A DNA stretch of 46,734 nucleotides. Source: an uncultured Collinsella sp. Lineage in GTDB: Bacteria; Actinomycetota; Coriobacteriia; Coriobacteriales; Coriobacteriaceae. The stretch is from contig CABUSR010000015.1 of NCBI GenBank assembly GCA_902494245.1, positions 1-46,734 of the forward strand. Reading direction: 5' to 3'. Below, one piece after another: positions 1 to 8,478 of the stretch. Position numbers and translations under genes: made by a program. Positions within the stretch are counted from its first letter, which is position 1, and the number at the start of each line of letters is the position of its first letter. The notes beneath the pieces are model-generated. The model had not been told where the DNA came from. It did not search any database and saw only the letters and a program-made list of their open reading frames with translations.

Positions 1-53
1 GTTTGGGGCGGCACGTTTTTGTTGTGGGAGATTCATTTGAGCCTCATAGCTGT

Positions 54-113
54 GTTCACGTTCGGGAACATAGCGCCAATTGCCTTGGCTAAGTTCACGT
101 TCGGGAACATAGC
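54..113. repeat. 21-bp direct repeat, two copies
   Basis: The same 21-bp word, beginning GTTCACGTTCGGGAAC, occurs at 54-74 and 93-113, offset by 39 bp. Each copy contains the partial dyad GTTC-GG-GAAC. The pair lies just past the 3' end of the histidine kinase gene. On the minus strand it would sit upstream of whatever gene lies left of the window. A tandem regulator-binding site is possible, but this is inference. Confidence 0.5.
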
Positions 114-137
114 CGTCCGCACCGCCATACGGGCTAA

Positions 138-1181
138 CTACTCAAAGTATTGAAACTTGTTGGTTGAGAAGGCAAACGTGACGACGAAGCTTTTGCCGGA
201 GTCGGATGCTGCGGTGACGTCGATGCCCATCTTGGAGCACAGGCGCGCCACCAGGTAGAGGCCGATGCCCGTTGCGCGCTTGGTGGTGCGACCGTTGTCG
301 CCGGTAAAGCCCTTCTCGAACACGCGCGGCAGGTCGGCCGCGCTCACGCCGCAGCCGTTGTCCGCGACGGTGAGCTCGATGCGCTCGCTTGCCAGGCCCT
401 CGTCCAGCAACGCGCCCGAAAACACGATCTTTGCGCCGTCCTCACGCGCATATTTAATGCTGTTCTGAATGAGCTGGCCCAGAATAAACTCGAGCCACTT
501 CTCGTCGGTAAATACCTCAAAGTCGAGGTTCTCGCACTCCGGCGCCACATGTGCCGCGATGAGCTCGCGCGCGTTGGCCTTAATGGCACCCGTCACCAAG
601 GTCTTGAGATCCCAGCGGCGAATCAGGTAGTCGCGCTCCACGACTTCCGAGCGCGCGTAGTACAGCGCCTGGTCGATATAGCGCTCCACGCGAGCCAGCT
701 CGCGACCCAGGTCATCCACACGCGACAGGTCGTCTTCGCTGCCGTCCAGGTTTTCCAAAATCAGGTGGGCCGCCGCCAGGGGCAGCTTGGCCTCGTGGAC
801 CCAGCTCTCGATATAGTCGCGATAGTCATCGGTCTGACGCCGGCCTTCGGCAACCTCGTCGCAGGCAGCTTTGCCCACCCGGCGCAAGACCTCGTACTCG
901 AGCTCGCCCTCGGCATAGGTCGGGCATTGCACCATCTCCTGCACCCATGCGGGACTCTCGAGCTCCTCTGCCGCACGCTCCAGCTGGCGCAGAAAACGAC
1001 GGCGACGCGCATACTCGATCACGATGCCGAGCATGCCGAAGATAAAGGACACGCCGACCGCCACGACCACGATAGAGACGGGTGCACCGGCAACCGTCAG
1101 CACAAAGCAGCTCAGCAGCACACCGCACGTCCACACGGCGACGGGAAGCAGCGCATCTTTAAAGAACTTGCCAAACGACAT
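138..1181 (-). CDS. BceS-like intramembrane-sensing histidine kinase
   Basis: A 347-aa membrane histidine kinase. Two hydrophobic helices (about residues 10-31 and 34-57) are joined by only a few residues, so there is no extracellular sensor domain. This is the intramembrane-sensing architecture. The H-box is WVHEAKLPLA with the phospho-acceptor at His129. The ATPase part has an N-box (QLIQNSIKYA, Asn240), G1 (DNGCG, 274-278), an F-box (FEKGFTG) and G2 (GIGLYL, 305-310). The WVHE-K-P form of the H-box is typical of BceS kinases, which respond to cell-wall-active peptides together with a BceAB-type ABC transporter. It lies 9 bp downstream of its response regulator in the same operon. The transporter is not in the window and may lie to the left. 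The peptide-sensing role is inferred from the family. Confidence 0.85.
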   Translation of the reverse strand: MSFGKFFKDALLPVAVWTCGVLLSCFVLTVAGAPVSIVVVAVGVSFIFGMLGIVIEYARRRRFLRQLERAAEELESPAWVQEMVQCPTYAEGELEYEVLRRVGKAACDEVAEGRRQTDDYRDYIESWVHEAKLPLAAAHLILENLDGSEDDLSRVDDLGRELARVERYIDQALYYARSEVVERDYLIRRWDLKTLVTGAIKANARELIAAHVAPECENLDFEVFTDEKWLEFILGQLIQNSIKYAREDGAKIVFSGALLDEGLASERIELTVADNGCGVSAADLPRVFEKGFTGDNGRTTKRATGIGLYLVARLCSKMGIDVTAASDSGKSFVVTFAFSTNKFQYFE

Positions 1182-1190
1182 AGCCGGCCC

Positions 1191-1862
1191 CTAGACCGAA
1201 TAGCCTTGGCCGCGATGCGTGGTCAAATACCCCTTGATGCCGATTTTTTCGAGCGTGGTGCGCAGGCGGTTGATGTTGACGGTGAGCGTATTGTCGTCCA
1301 CGAAGGCGTCGGAGTCCCACAGGTCCTGCATGATGGCCGAGCGCGAAACGATCTTGCCCGCGCGGCTCAGAAGCAGCGAGAGGATACGCAGCTCGTTTTT
1401 GGTGAGCTCGGTGCTAGTGCCGGTTTGCGTGTTGGTGACCATTGAGCGGGCGAGATCGAGCTCCAGCCCCTTGTGGACAAGTGTGCTGCGCTCGCCTGAC
1501 GCCGCGGTGCGACGCAGCAGTGCGTTGATGCGCGCCACAAGCACACGGGCGCTGTAGGGCTTGGGAACAAAGTCGTCCGCGCCGAGCGTCATGGCCATGA
1601 CCTCGTCGATCTCGGTCGTGCGCGACGTGAGAACGATGATGGGAACCTCGGATTCGCGACGGACCTCATGACAGATGTGCTGGCCGTCTTTGACAGGGAG
1701 CGTGAGGTCGAGCAGCACCAGGTCGGGCGCGGCGGCGAGAATATCGCGCGAGACATGCTCAAACGATTCGCAGGCCTCGATTTCAAACCCGGCGCGGGCA
1801 AGGATGTCGACAAGCTCACGACGAATGGGCTCGTCGTCCTCAACGACATAGATCAGCGCCAT
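1191..1862 (-). CDS. OmpR/BceR-family response regulator
   Basis: A 223-aa DNA-binding response regulator, partner of the adjacent BceS-like kinase. The receiver domain has the acidic pocket VVEDDE, phospho-acceptor Asp52 (LLDLTLP) and Lys101 (VPKPYS). The C-terminal winged helix ends in the usual THRGQGYSV. An in-frame ATG lies four codons upstream, but it forms part of the Shine-Dalgarno stretch (GGGAGGACAC), so the second ATG at 1862 is the better start. By family it should activate genes for antimicrobial-peptide detoxification. A strong dyad (1905-1940) lies in its leader and could be an operator or an RNA hairpin. Confidence 0.88.
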   Translation of the reverse strand: MALIYVVEDDEPIRRELVDILARAGFEIEACESFEHVSRDILAAAPDLVLLDLTLPVKDGQHICHEVRRESEVPIIVLTSRTTEIDEVMAMTLGADDFVPKPYSARVLVARINALLRRTAASGERSTLVHKGLELDLARSMVTNTQTGTSTELTKNELRILSLLLSRAGKIVSRSAIMQDLWDSDAFVDDNTLTVNINRLRTTLEKIGIKGYLTTHRGQGYSV

Positions 1863-1904
1863 GTGTCCTCCCATTTCGCGTAACTTGCACGTTCCACACC
1901 ATTA

Positions 1905-1940
1905 TGCCCACGGCATCGCAGCGATGCGACCCCGTGGGCA
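1905..1940. promoter_or_regulatory. dyad upstream of response regulator
   Basis: TGCCCACGG (1905-1913) is the inverse complement of CCGTGGGCA (1932-1940). Inside it, CATCGC/GCGATG (1914-1919 and 1921-1926) forms a second dyad. It lies 43-78 bp before the response-regulator start on the minus strand. It could be an autoregulatory operator or a leader hairpin. No T-tract follows, so a terminator is unlikely. Confidence 0.45.
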
Positions 1941-1970
1941 CCTAATATGACAAAAGTGTTCGGTAGCCTT

Positions 1971-2011
1971 GAGAGAAAATAGGGGCCCTCGGTCCTAAAC
2001 CGATCGGCCCC
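1971..2011 (-). terminator. rho-independent terminator after aminotransferase
   Basis: On the minus strand a GGGGCCGATCGGT stem closes over TTAGG and is followed by TATTTTCTCTC. It begins about 20 bp past the aminotransferase stop, so it ends the cyclodeaminase-aminotransferase transcript. Confidence 0.75.
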
Positions 2012-2031
2012 ATCACTTCGACCTCGAGCCT

Positions 2032-3162
2032 CTACTCGAGCGTACGCATGTATGCAGAGATGGCATCCAGGCCCTTCTGCAGATCGTCGGTGTTATCGGA
2101 GTATGCATAGCCGATGCGCATGCTCTTGGGCTCCTCGAAGCAATCGCCCGGGGTGACGAGCGCGCCGGACTTCTTAATCATGTCGATGCAGAACGTCCTG
2201 GAGTCGATGTCGTAGTCATAATACACGAGCGCAGTGGTACCCGCCTCGGGCTTGACGAACGACAGGTGCGGCTCGCTCTCGACCCACTTCTCCAGAACAG
2301 CAAGGTTCTGACGGACGATGCGACGGCTGCGCTCAAGGATCACGGAAGCGTTGCCCAGAATCAGCTCCGCCACCGACTCGCTGAATATGCCGGCGGAAAT
2401 CAGGTTGTAGTCGCGATGCGAGAGCAGCGCGCGACGGAGCTCCGGACTCTTGGTGACCGCCCAGCCCAGACGCAGGCCGGCGAACGACCAGACCTTGGAC
2501 ATGGATGCGGTGACGATGGCCTTGTCGTACAGGTCGATCACGGACTCGGAGTACTCATCCGTCTGAGTAAGCAGACGGTAGACCTCGTCGCAGAGCACCC
2601 ACGCGTCGTGTTTGCGCGCGACCTCGACAATCGCCTTGAGCGTATCGGTGTCGAGCAGGGCGCCCGTGGGGTTGTCCGGGTTATTGATGCAGATGAGCTT
2701 GGTATCGTCGGTCACCAGGGCATCGAGCGCGTCGACGTCGACGTGGTAGCCGTTCTTGCGATCGAGCTGAAGGATATCGACCTTCGCACCGCACATCTCG
2801 GGAATCGAGTAAAGCTGCTGGTAGGTGGGCTTGACGGAGACTACATGATCGCCCGGTTCGACGAGCGTGGAAATAACCAGGGAGTTGGCACCGGTCGCGC
2901 CGTGCGTGGGCACGATATGCCCGGGCTCGACCGTCTTATAGAGACGCGCGACCCCCTCGAGGAAGCCGGGCTGCCCCTCGATGTCTCCGTAGGTGAATCG
3001 GCGCGAGCACAGACTGTCGAGCCACGCCTTCTTGTCGGTGTTCGTAAGCTCGAACAACTGGTCGAGCGTGAGGGAGTAGACGCACGTCTCCGCAACGTTG
3101 TGGGTGCACTTGGTCTCCCACTCGTTCATCCACTGCTCGACGGCGAAATCCTTGATCTGCAT
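2032..3162 (-). CDS. PLP-dependent aminotransferase, class I/II
   Basis: A 376-aa fold-type I aminotransferase. Visible features are NNPDNPTG (160-167), DEVYR (192-196), the PLP lysine Lys223 in SMSKVWSFAG, and RLGW after it. The N-terminal FTYGDIEGQPGFLEGVA block is also typical. It belongs broadly to the group used for aspartate, aromatic amino acids or ornithine-derived substrates. The substrate cannot be read from the sequence. It follows the ornithine-cyclodeaminase-like gene by 24 bp in one operon, divergent from a PucR-type regulator. The cluster may therefore metabolise one amino acid under substrate control (inference). The start has the SD AAGGGGAA upstream. Confidence 0.85.
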   Translation of the reverse strand: MQIKDFAVEQWMNEWETKCTHNVAETCVYSLTLDQLFELTNTDKKAWLDSLCSRRFTYGDIEGQPGFLEGVARLYKTVEPGHIVPTHGATGANSLVISTLVEPGDHVVSVKPTYQQLYSIPEMCGAKVDILQLDRKNGYHVDVDALDALVTDDTKLICINNPDNPTGALLDTDTLKAIVEVARKHDAWVLCDEVYRLLTQTDEYSESVIDLYDKAIVTASMSKVWSFAGLRLGWAVTKSPELRRALLSHRDYNLISAGIFSESVAELILGNASVILERSRRIVRQNLAVLEKWVESEPHLSFVKPEAGTTALVYYDYDIDSRTFCIDMIKKSGALVTPGDCFEEPKSMRIGYAYSDNTDDLQKGLDAISAYMRTLE

Positions 3163-3186
3163 TGTCGTTCCCCTTCCTTGGCTTTC

Positions 3187-4221
3187 TTACAGTTCCACCA
3201 CGGTGCCCAGCCCCGCCTCGACGGCGCGGTCGTAGGCGATTTTCGATGCCGAAAGGTCCTGAACGGCGATGCCCGACGTATCGAACACCGTCACCTGCTC
3301 GTCATCCGAACGCCCCGTAGCCGTGCCGGCGATGACTTCGCCGAGCTCCGCTTTGATGTCCTCGGGCGTGATGGCACCCTCGGCAACCGGAATCTCCAGC
3401 TCACCGGACGCGACCGATTGCTCGCGGTCGTCGACGTAAACAGCGGCACGGGCGACAAGCGCCGAGGCGAGCTCCTGCTTGCCGGGCATGTCGGCACCGA
3501 CGCAGGAGATATGCGTACCGGGACGCACCCATGCATCGGGGATGATGGGCTTGGTCGCCGGCGTGATCGTCACGATGATGTCGGCCTCTGCCGCGGCGCC
3601 TTGGCCGTCGGCCGTCGCCTCGATGGAATAGGTAGATGCCTCGCGAGCATGCTCACAGGCGCCCAAGATATGGGCGACCTCGTCTCGCATGCGCTCGACG
3701 CGGGCCTCGGGCGCGGCATCGGAAACCGGCTCCCACACCTTGACCTCGCTCACTTTGGGACAGGCGGCGAGCACGCCCGCCACCATATAGGTGCTCATAT
3801 GGCCTGCGCCCGCAACAAGCAGTTTGGACGCATCCGCCCGAGCCAGCCACTTGGCACCGAGCGCAGCGGCGGCACCGGTGCGAAGTCCAGTGACGGCGGA
3901 GGCATTAAGCAGCGCCAGCGGCTCGCCCGTCGCGTTGTCGCACAGCAGCGTGGTGCCAAAGATCTCGGGCAGCCCCTTTTTGGGATTCTGAGAGAACCAA
4001 GCAGTGAGCTTGAGACCGAAGAGGCCGCTTCCCGCCAACTCGCCCGAGCGGATATCCATATCGGCCATACCGGGCTCGAACTGCTCATATACCATCGGCC
4101 ACGCAACACCCTTGCCCGTTGCCTTCTGGCGATATGCCTCCTCCACGGCAGCAATTGCATCCTCAATCGTCAGCACCTTGGAAACTTCCTCGGCCGAAAG
4201 CACCACCATCTGCCCCATCAT
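3187..4221 (-). CDS. ornithine cyclodeaminase / mu-crystallin family protein
   Basis: A 344-aa NAD(P)-dependent enzyme of the ornithine cyclodeaminase/alanine dehydrogenase/mu-crystallin family. The Rossmann motif is VAGAGHMS (about 135-142), preceded by the family block TGLRTGAAAALGAKWLA. Family members deaminate ornithine to proline, oxidise alanine or reduce cyclic ketimines, so the exact reaction is uncertain. The gene begins ATGATG behind AGAGGAG. The second ATG (4218) has the better spacing. It is first in a two-gene operon with the aminotransferase. The two could act in sequence on a diamino acid or an imine, which is inference. Confidence 0.83.
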   Translation of the reverse strand: MMGQMVVLSAEEVSKVLTIEDAIAAVEEAYRQKATGKGVAWPMVYEQFEPGMADMDIRSGELAGSGLFGLKLTAWFSQNPKKGLPEIFGTTLLCDNATGEPLALLNASAVTGLRTGAAAALGAKWLARADASKLLVAGAGHMSTYMVAGVLAACPKVSEVKVWEPVSDAAPEARVERMRDEVAHILGACEHAREASTYSIEATADGQGAAAEADIIVTITPATKPIIPDAWVRPGTHISCVGADMPGKQELASALVARAAVYVDDREQSVASGELEIPVAEGAITPEDIKAELGEVIAGTATGRSDDEQVTVFDTSGIAVQDLSASKIAYDRAVEAGLGTVVEL

Positions 4222-4435
4222 CGCTCCTCTCAGCGAAAGCTTTACGTTGCTTCACTGTACGGTTTAGTAACGATGCCGCCAAGGATCATTTCTTGTTGAA
4301 ATCTACAACGTTTTTCGATCTGATTTTTCACTCTATCAGCTGGTATTTGAACTATTTCGCGCATCAACGGCATACGGATGTGCGATTATCCTATTTATAC
4401 CTGTACTTATTATATTGATTTACAAGGTGATGTTG

Positions 4436-5617
4436 ATGCTATACACCATCTCGGACTTCTCACGGGAATATGAGGGGTCGGTCCGTCTAATCGCCGGCAG
4501 CGATGGCGTCTCGCGTGCCGTCTCCGGCGTCGGGATCCTCGATTATGAACTCATGCCCGGCCTCAAGAACAAGTACCAGCGCGTCAACTTCAGCCCAGAC
4601 GAGATCGTCCTCAGCACCTTCCTCTATGCGAAGGACGACCCATACCTCATCACTGAAGCCGTGAAATACCTCGTCGCCAAGGGAACGAGCGGTCTTATCA
4701 TCAAAAACGTCCTGCACATCCCGATTCCCGACCAGGCCATCCGCTACGCCAACGCGCGGCACTACCCGGTCTTTCTCACGACCGACGACTCACTGTTCTT
4801 TGACAGCGTCATCTATGAGGTCAAACGGCATATCGAGCAGCTCGCGTCCATCGACTTCGCACAGCGCGAGATCGATGCCCTGAGGACAGATGTATCGCCC
4901 GAGTCCATCTGCCGACGCATCCGAGGCCTCAACCCGTCATTTCTGGACGAAGCGGTCGCCCTGTTCGCATCGTTTGCAGAGCCCCTCGACCCGCGTACGT
5001 TTTTGCAAATCGAACGTCTCTGTGCAAAATCGACCCTCGCCGGATGCCACAACATGCTGGCACCCTATGACGGAGGTCTGCTATTCGTAGCGACAAGCGA
5101 CTCGGAGCAGACGCTCGATGTGGAGCGAATCGTGCAGGCGCTCACGGAGCTCATCGAGGCTAGCGGTATCGATGGCGGAGCGGTAGGGCTCGGCATCAGC
5201 GATGTTCTGTTTGGAGACGAGGCGGTGGCGCAGGCGATCTCGCAGGCGATTTACGCACAGCGCCTATCTTGTCAACGAGCCGAAGGTCCTGTGCGCTATG
5301 CGCAGCTCGGCATCCTGAGAACCGTGATGCCTTTTGCGGAAACCCCGGAGATGCGATCGTTCTCGGAGGCGATCCTCTCGCCGATACGCGAGCACGACAG
5401 CGAGCATGGCAGTGAGCTGGAATCCACGCTCGCCGCATTCATCGAGAACGACCGACGTATCGAGCAAACCGCCAAGCAGACTGGCCAGCACCCGAACACG
5501 ATTCGATATCGCCTCGATAAGGTGACGGCTCTCACCGGACTGAGCTACAAATGCGCCCCGGAGATGGAGCAGCTGTCGCTCGCCTACGCCATCGAACGCG
5601 CTCGCTCGCTTCAGTAA
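4436..5617 (+). CDS. PucR-family transcriptional regulator
   Basis: A 393-aa regulator with an N-terminal PucR-like sensory domain (about residues 1-130, including LSTFLYAKDD and GTSGLIIKN). A middle region follows, then a C-terminal PucR-type helix-turn-helix (HPNTIRYRLDKV, about 355-385). PucR proteins usually activate neighbouring catabolic genes in response to a metabolite. The gene is divergent from the cyclodeaminase-aminotransferase operon, which is the likely target. Upstream TTG (4415) and ATG (4430) codons are in frame. AAGG at 4424-4427 is spaced correctly only for the ATG at 4436. Confidence 0.85.
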   Translation: MLYTISDFSREYEGSVRLIAGSDGVSRAVSGVGILDYELMPGLKNKYQRVNFSPDEIVLSTFLYAKDDPYLITEAVKYLVAKGTSGLIIKNVLHIPIPDQAIRYANARHYPVFLTTDDSLFFDSVIYEVKRHIEQLASIDFAQREIDALRTDVSPESICRRIRGLNPSFLDEAVALFASFAEPLDPRTFLQIERLCAKSTLAGCHNMLAPYDGGLLFVATSDSEQTLDVERIVQALTELIEASGIDGGAVGLGISDVLFGDEAVAQAISQAIYAQRLSCQRAEGPVRYAQLGILRTVMPFAETPEMRSFSEAILSPIREHDSEHGSELESTLAAFIENDRRIEQTAKQTGQHPNTIRYRLDKVTALTGLSYKCAPEMEQLSLAYAIERARSLQ

Positions 5618-5635
5618 GCCCACCCCACCTTGAGG

Positions 5636-6346
5636 TTAGGAGCGGCGGGCGCGGAGCTTTTCGTAGCCTTCGGCGAAGAAGGCGACCGTGGCGGCGTCGG
5701 CCTCGGCGGCGTCCGTCTCGGTTGCGGGGACCACGCCGTGCTCGTCGCTCACCAGGAACAGCGCGCCCTTAAGCTGCGCGGGAATGTCTACGCGCGTGAC
5801 CGGGATGTCCTTGGTCTGGGCCAGCTGCTCGATGAGCGTCGCCGTGCCGCACAGGTACTCGTCCGCCGGCGCCACAAAGGCAAGCTCGCCGTTGTTGACG
5901 GCGGCGAGCACCTCGGGCGCCACGCCGGTCTCGTCGGCCTCGGAGCGGGCCTCGGCGGAGCGGGCGCGCAGTGCCTTGGCCGACGTATCGACGAGCGGCT
6001 CGTACTCGCCCACCGTCATGGCGGCGTTGCCGTTGACGTCGATCACCAGCATGAGCACGCCGTCGCGCGCAGTGTAATCGCCCTCGGCAAGCGACCACTC
6101 AACGTGCTGTTTGGCCCAGCTGAGCATGTTATGGGTAAGCGGCTCGCCCTGCACCAGGCGCTCGGACAGTGCGCGAATGTGGCGGTTGAGCATGGGCACC
6201 TTTTTGTTGGACATGCGCCAACGGCAGACAAGCGCGGGCTTGTCGAGCGTAAACTTCTCGACCGCCTCCTGATTGGCGCAAAAGTCCTCGTACGCACGCT
6301 GATCCTCGGCATTGCCAAACAGCTCGGCATCATCAATCTGGGGCAT
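5636..6346 (-). CDS. conserved-looking protein of unknown function
   Basis: A soluble acidic 236-aa protein that I do not recognise. It has no signal peptide or membrane helix. Its N-terminal part (to about 60) contains a basic stretch, CRWRMSNKKVP. A central beta-rich segment (RDGVLMLVIDVNGNAAM) and an Ala/Glu-rich C-terminal half follow. GAAAGG lies 7 nt before the ATG at 6346, so upstream in-frame ATGs at 6370 and 6352 are less likely. It stands alone between the convergent PucR gene and the purH terminator. Codon use and GC match the neighbouring genes, so it is probably native and expressed. Confidence 0.7.
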   Translation of the reverse strand: MPQIDDAELFGNAEDQRAYEDFCANQEAVEKFTLDKPALVCRWRMSNKKVPMLNRHIRALSERLVQGEPLTHNMLSWAKQHVEWSLAEGDYTARDGVLMLVIDVNGNAAMTVGEYEPLVDTSAKALRARSAEARSEADETGVAPEVLAAVNNGELAFVAPADEYLCGTATLIEQLAQTKDIPVTRVDIPAQLKGALFLVSDEHGVVPATETDAAEADAATVAFFAEGYEKLRARRS

Positions 6347-6386
6347 GGTCATACCTTTCGTGTTAGTCATTCCGTCCTCTTATACC

Positions 6387-6423
6387 AAAAAGACGGCCCT
6401 CCAAACGGAGCAGCCGCCTTTTG
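6387..6423 (-). terminator. terminator downstream of purH
   Basis: On the minus strand AAAGGCGGCTGCTCC, a GTTT loop and GGAGGGCCGTC form a bulged stem, followed by TTTTT. It lies about 170 bp past the purH stop, beyond the palindromic elements at 6463-6592, and would end the purH transcript. Confidence 0.65.
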
Positions 6424-6462
6424 CGGAGATTATTTTGACGATATGGTCAGGCGACCGATCAG

Positions 6463-6492
6463 CTTAATGGGATAGAGCAACATCCCATTAAG
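6463..6492. repeat. perfect 10-bp inverted repeat
   Basis: CTTAATGGGA (6463-6472) and TCCCATTAAG (6483-6492) are perfect inverse complements with a 10-nt spacer. The hairpin directly abuts the 100-bp palindromic element that follows. There is no T-tract, so a simple terminator is unlikely. Confidence 0.6.
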
Positions 6493-6592
6493 GGTTTTCC
6501 AAGTGCCCGAGATTGCCCCGAAAGAGGAGCGCCGCGTACTAAATGTACGCAAGCGACGGTTTGAGGGGCAAGGTCGGGTGCTTGGGAAAGCC
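6493..6592 (+). repeat. 100-bp palindromic element, family 1 copy 1
   Basis: A long imperfect foldback. The left arm (6493-6519) and right arm (6565-6592) pair almost throughout. The 45-nt core (6520-6564) carries GAAAGAGGAGCG, an inner hairpin with stem CGTAC/GTACG, and AGCGACGGTTTGA. The core is nearly identical to that of copy 2 at 33800-33899, also 100 bp, but the outer arms differ in sequence while remaining self-complementary. It ends 1 bp before the purH stop codon, reading antisense to purH. Function unknown. Confidence 0.8.
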
Positions 6593-6593
6593 T

Positions 6594-8201
6594 CTAGTGC
6601 CTAAAATGCCTGGCCCCCGTGAAGACCATCGCAATACCATGCTCGTTGCAGGCCTGAATGCTCTCGTCGTCGCGCTTGGAGCCGCCGGGCTGAATGATGC
6701 AGGTCACGCCGTGCGCGGCAAGCACGTCGACGTTGTCGCGGAACGGGAAGAATGCGTCGCTTGCGCAGGCAAAGCCGCCCTTCTCCACGCCCTCGCGCTC
6801 GCAGAAGTCCTCGGCGCGCTCGCAGGCAAGCAGTGCAGAGTCAACGCGGTTGGGCTGACCCGGGCCCATGCCAATGCCGGCCTTGCCCTTGGAGACCAGG
6901 ATGGCGTTGGACTTAACGCCCTTGCAGACCTTCCAGGCAAACTCGAGCTCGGCCATCTCGGCGTCGGTGGGCTTGCGGTCGGTGGGGAACGTAAAGGTCG
7001 CGGGGTCCTCGGTCACATGGTCGACTTCCTGCACCAGCATGCCGCCGTCGACGGAGCGCAGCTCCACCTGGGCGCCGTGGTCCACGCCGCCGGTAGCCAG
7101 CACGCGCAGGTTGGGGCGCTTGGCCATGCGCTCGAGCGCCTCGGCAGTGTAGCTCGGAGCGATGATAACCTCGACGAACTGCTTGTTCTGATCGGCAAAG
7201 TGCTCAACCAGCTCATAGGGAACCTCGCGGTTGCAGGCGATGATGCCGCCAAAGGCGCTCTTGGGATCGCAGGCGAAGGCGCGGTCGTAGGCGGCCGTGA
7301 TGTCTTCGGCCACGGCGGAGCCGCAGGGGTTCTGATGCTTGAGGATCACGCAGGCCGGCTCGTCGAACTCGCGGACCAGGTTCCAAGCAGCGTCGGCATC
7401 CAGATAGTTGTTGTAGCTGAGCGGCTTGCCCTGGATCTGCTCGGAGCCCACGAGCGGGAACTGCGAGCTCGCGGTATTCTCGCAGCCCTCGGCAAAGCGA
7501 TAGACCGTAGCCTTCTGTTGCGGGTTCTCGCCATAGCGCAGGTCGTCGACCTTCTCCAGCGAGATCTCGAGCTTGGCAGAAGTGTCCGCCACGTCGCTTG
7601 CCTGGGCGGCAAGCCAACGGGAGATGGCCGTGTCGTAGGCGGCGGTGGTCTGGTAGACCTTCACCTGCAGGCGACGACGGGTAGAAAGCGTGGTGCAGCC
7701 ACCGGTCTCGTGCATCTCGGCCAGGACGGCATCATAGTCGGCCGGGTCGGAGATGACGGTAACGCTCGTGGCGTTCTTGGCGGCAGAGCGCAGCATGGAG
7801 GGACCGCCGATGTCGATGTGCTCGATGGCATCCGCGAAGGTGACCTCGGGGTTGGCGACGGTCTTCTCGAACTCGTACAGGTTGACGACGACCAGATCGA
7901 TCAGCTTAATGCCGTGCTGAGCGGCCTCCTGCATGTGCTGCTCGGAATCGCGGCGGGCCAACAGCGCGCCGTGAACCTTGGGATGCAGGGTCTTAACGCG
8001 GCCGTCCATCATCTCGGGATAGCCCGTGAACTCCTCGATGGGGGTTACGGGAACGCCCGCGTCCTCGATGGCACGAGCCGTGCCGCCCGTAGAGATGATC
8101 TCGACGCCAAAGTCATCGACCAGCGTCCGTGCGAAATCGACGACGCCCGTCTTATCGGTAACCGAAATCAACGCACGTGCGATCTTCACATCAGATCCCA
8201 T
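6594..8201 (-). CDS. purH: bifunctional AICAR formyltransferase / IMP cyclohydrolase
   Basis: A 535-aa PurH, which performs the last two steps of purine synthesis (AICAR to FAICAR to IMP). The N-terminal MGS-like cyclohydrolase domain shows ALISVTDKTG, STGGTA, DGRVKTLHPK and HGALLARRD. The C-terminal transformylase domain contains GENPQQKA, ILKHQNPCG, SAFGGI and the terminal GGSKRDDE and FTGARHFRH. Length is normal for the family. AGGAGG lies 5 nt before the ATG. It is transcribed alone; the other pur genes are not in the window. A 100-bp palindromic repeat begins immediately after the stop codon, and a CATTGAA dyad lies 75 bp upstream as a candidate operator. Confidence 0.97.
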   Translation of the reverse strand: MGSDVKIARALISVTDKTGVVDFARTLVDDFGVEIISTGGTARAIEDAGVPVTPIEEFTGYPEMMDGRVKTLHPKVHGALLARRDSEQHMQEAAQHGIKLIDLVVVNLYEFEKTVANPEVTFADAIEHIDIGGPSMLRSAAKNATSVTVISDPADYDAVLAEMHETGGCTTLSTRRRLQVKVYQTTAAYDTAISRWLAAQASDVADTSAKLEISLEKVDDLRYGENPQQKATVYRFAEGCENTASSQFPLVGSEQIQGKPLSYNNYLDADAAWNLVREFDEPACVILKHQNPCGSAVAEDITAAYDRAFACDPKSAFGGIIACNREVPYELVEHFADQNKQFVEVIIAPSYTAEALERMAKRPNLRVLATGGVDHGAQVELRSVDGGMLVQEVDHVTEDPATFTFPTDRKPTDAEMAELEFAWKVCKGVKSNAILVSKGKAGIGMGPGQPNRVDSALLACERAEDFCEREGVEKGGFACASDAFFPFRDNVDVLAAHGVTCIIQPGGSKRDDESIQACNEHGIAMVFTGARHFRH

Positions 8202-8275
8202 GCAGTCCTCCTGTCTGGTACGCCGCCGTGCTCTGTGAGTCGGTGATACGTCGATCTGCAGCGCTCGCGCAGCGG

Positions 8276-8297
8276 CATTGAAAATACTGATTCAATG
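8276..8297. promoter_or_regulatory. candidate operator upstream of purH
   Basis: CATTGAA (8276-8282) and TTCAATG (8291-8297) form a perfect 7-bp dyad separated by 8 bp, about 75 bp upstream of the purH start. On the minus strand its TTGAAT half could serve as a -35 element, so repressor occupancy would block the promoter. The cognate regulator is unknown. Confidence 0.4.
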
Positions 8298-8478
8298 TAG
8301 CGCATCGAGCGCGACGTTGCACCCCGCAACGGGCGCATGTGCAGAAAAAGTTTGCGAGCGGAGGGGACGGGCACGGCACCGGGCACGGTGAGTTCATGGA
8401 ACACAGGGGCACCATAATTAGATGCCAATAGCGTGGTAGAACTGTGCTCGATATGCATCCGCAAAAGAAAGAGGCACC

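Noticed and set aside
2266..4299. 677-codon plus-strand ORF antisense to the aminotransferase and cyclodeaminase genes
   Set aside because: A mirror frame caused by high GC at codon positions. The minus-strand proteins carry clear family motifs, and the plus-strand one does not.
6543..8246. 567-codon ORF antisense to purH
   Set aside because: A shadow of purH, low-complexity and without motifs.
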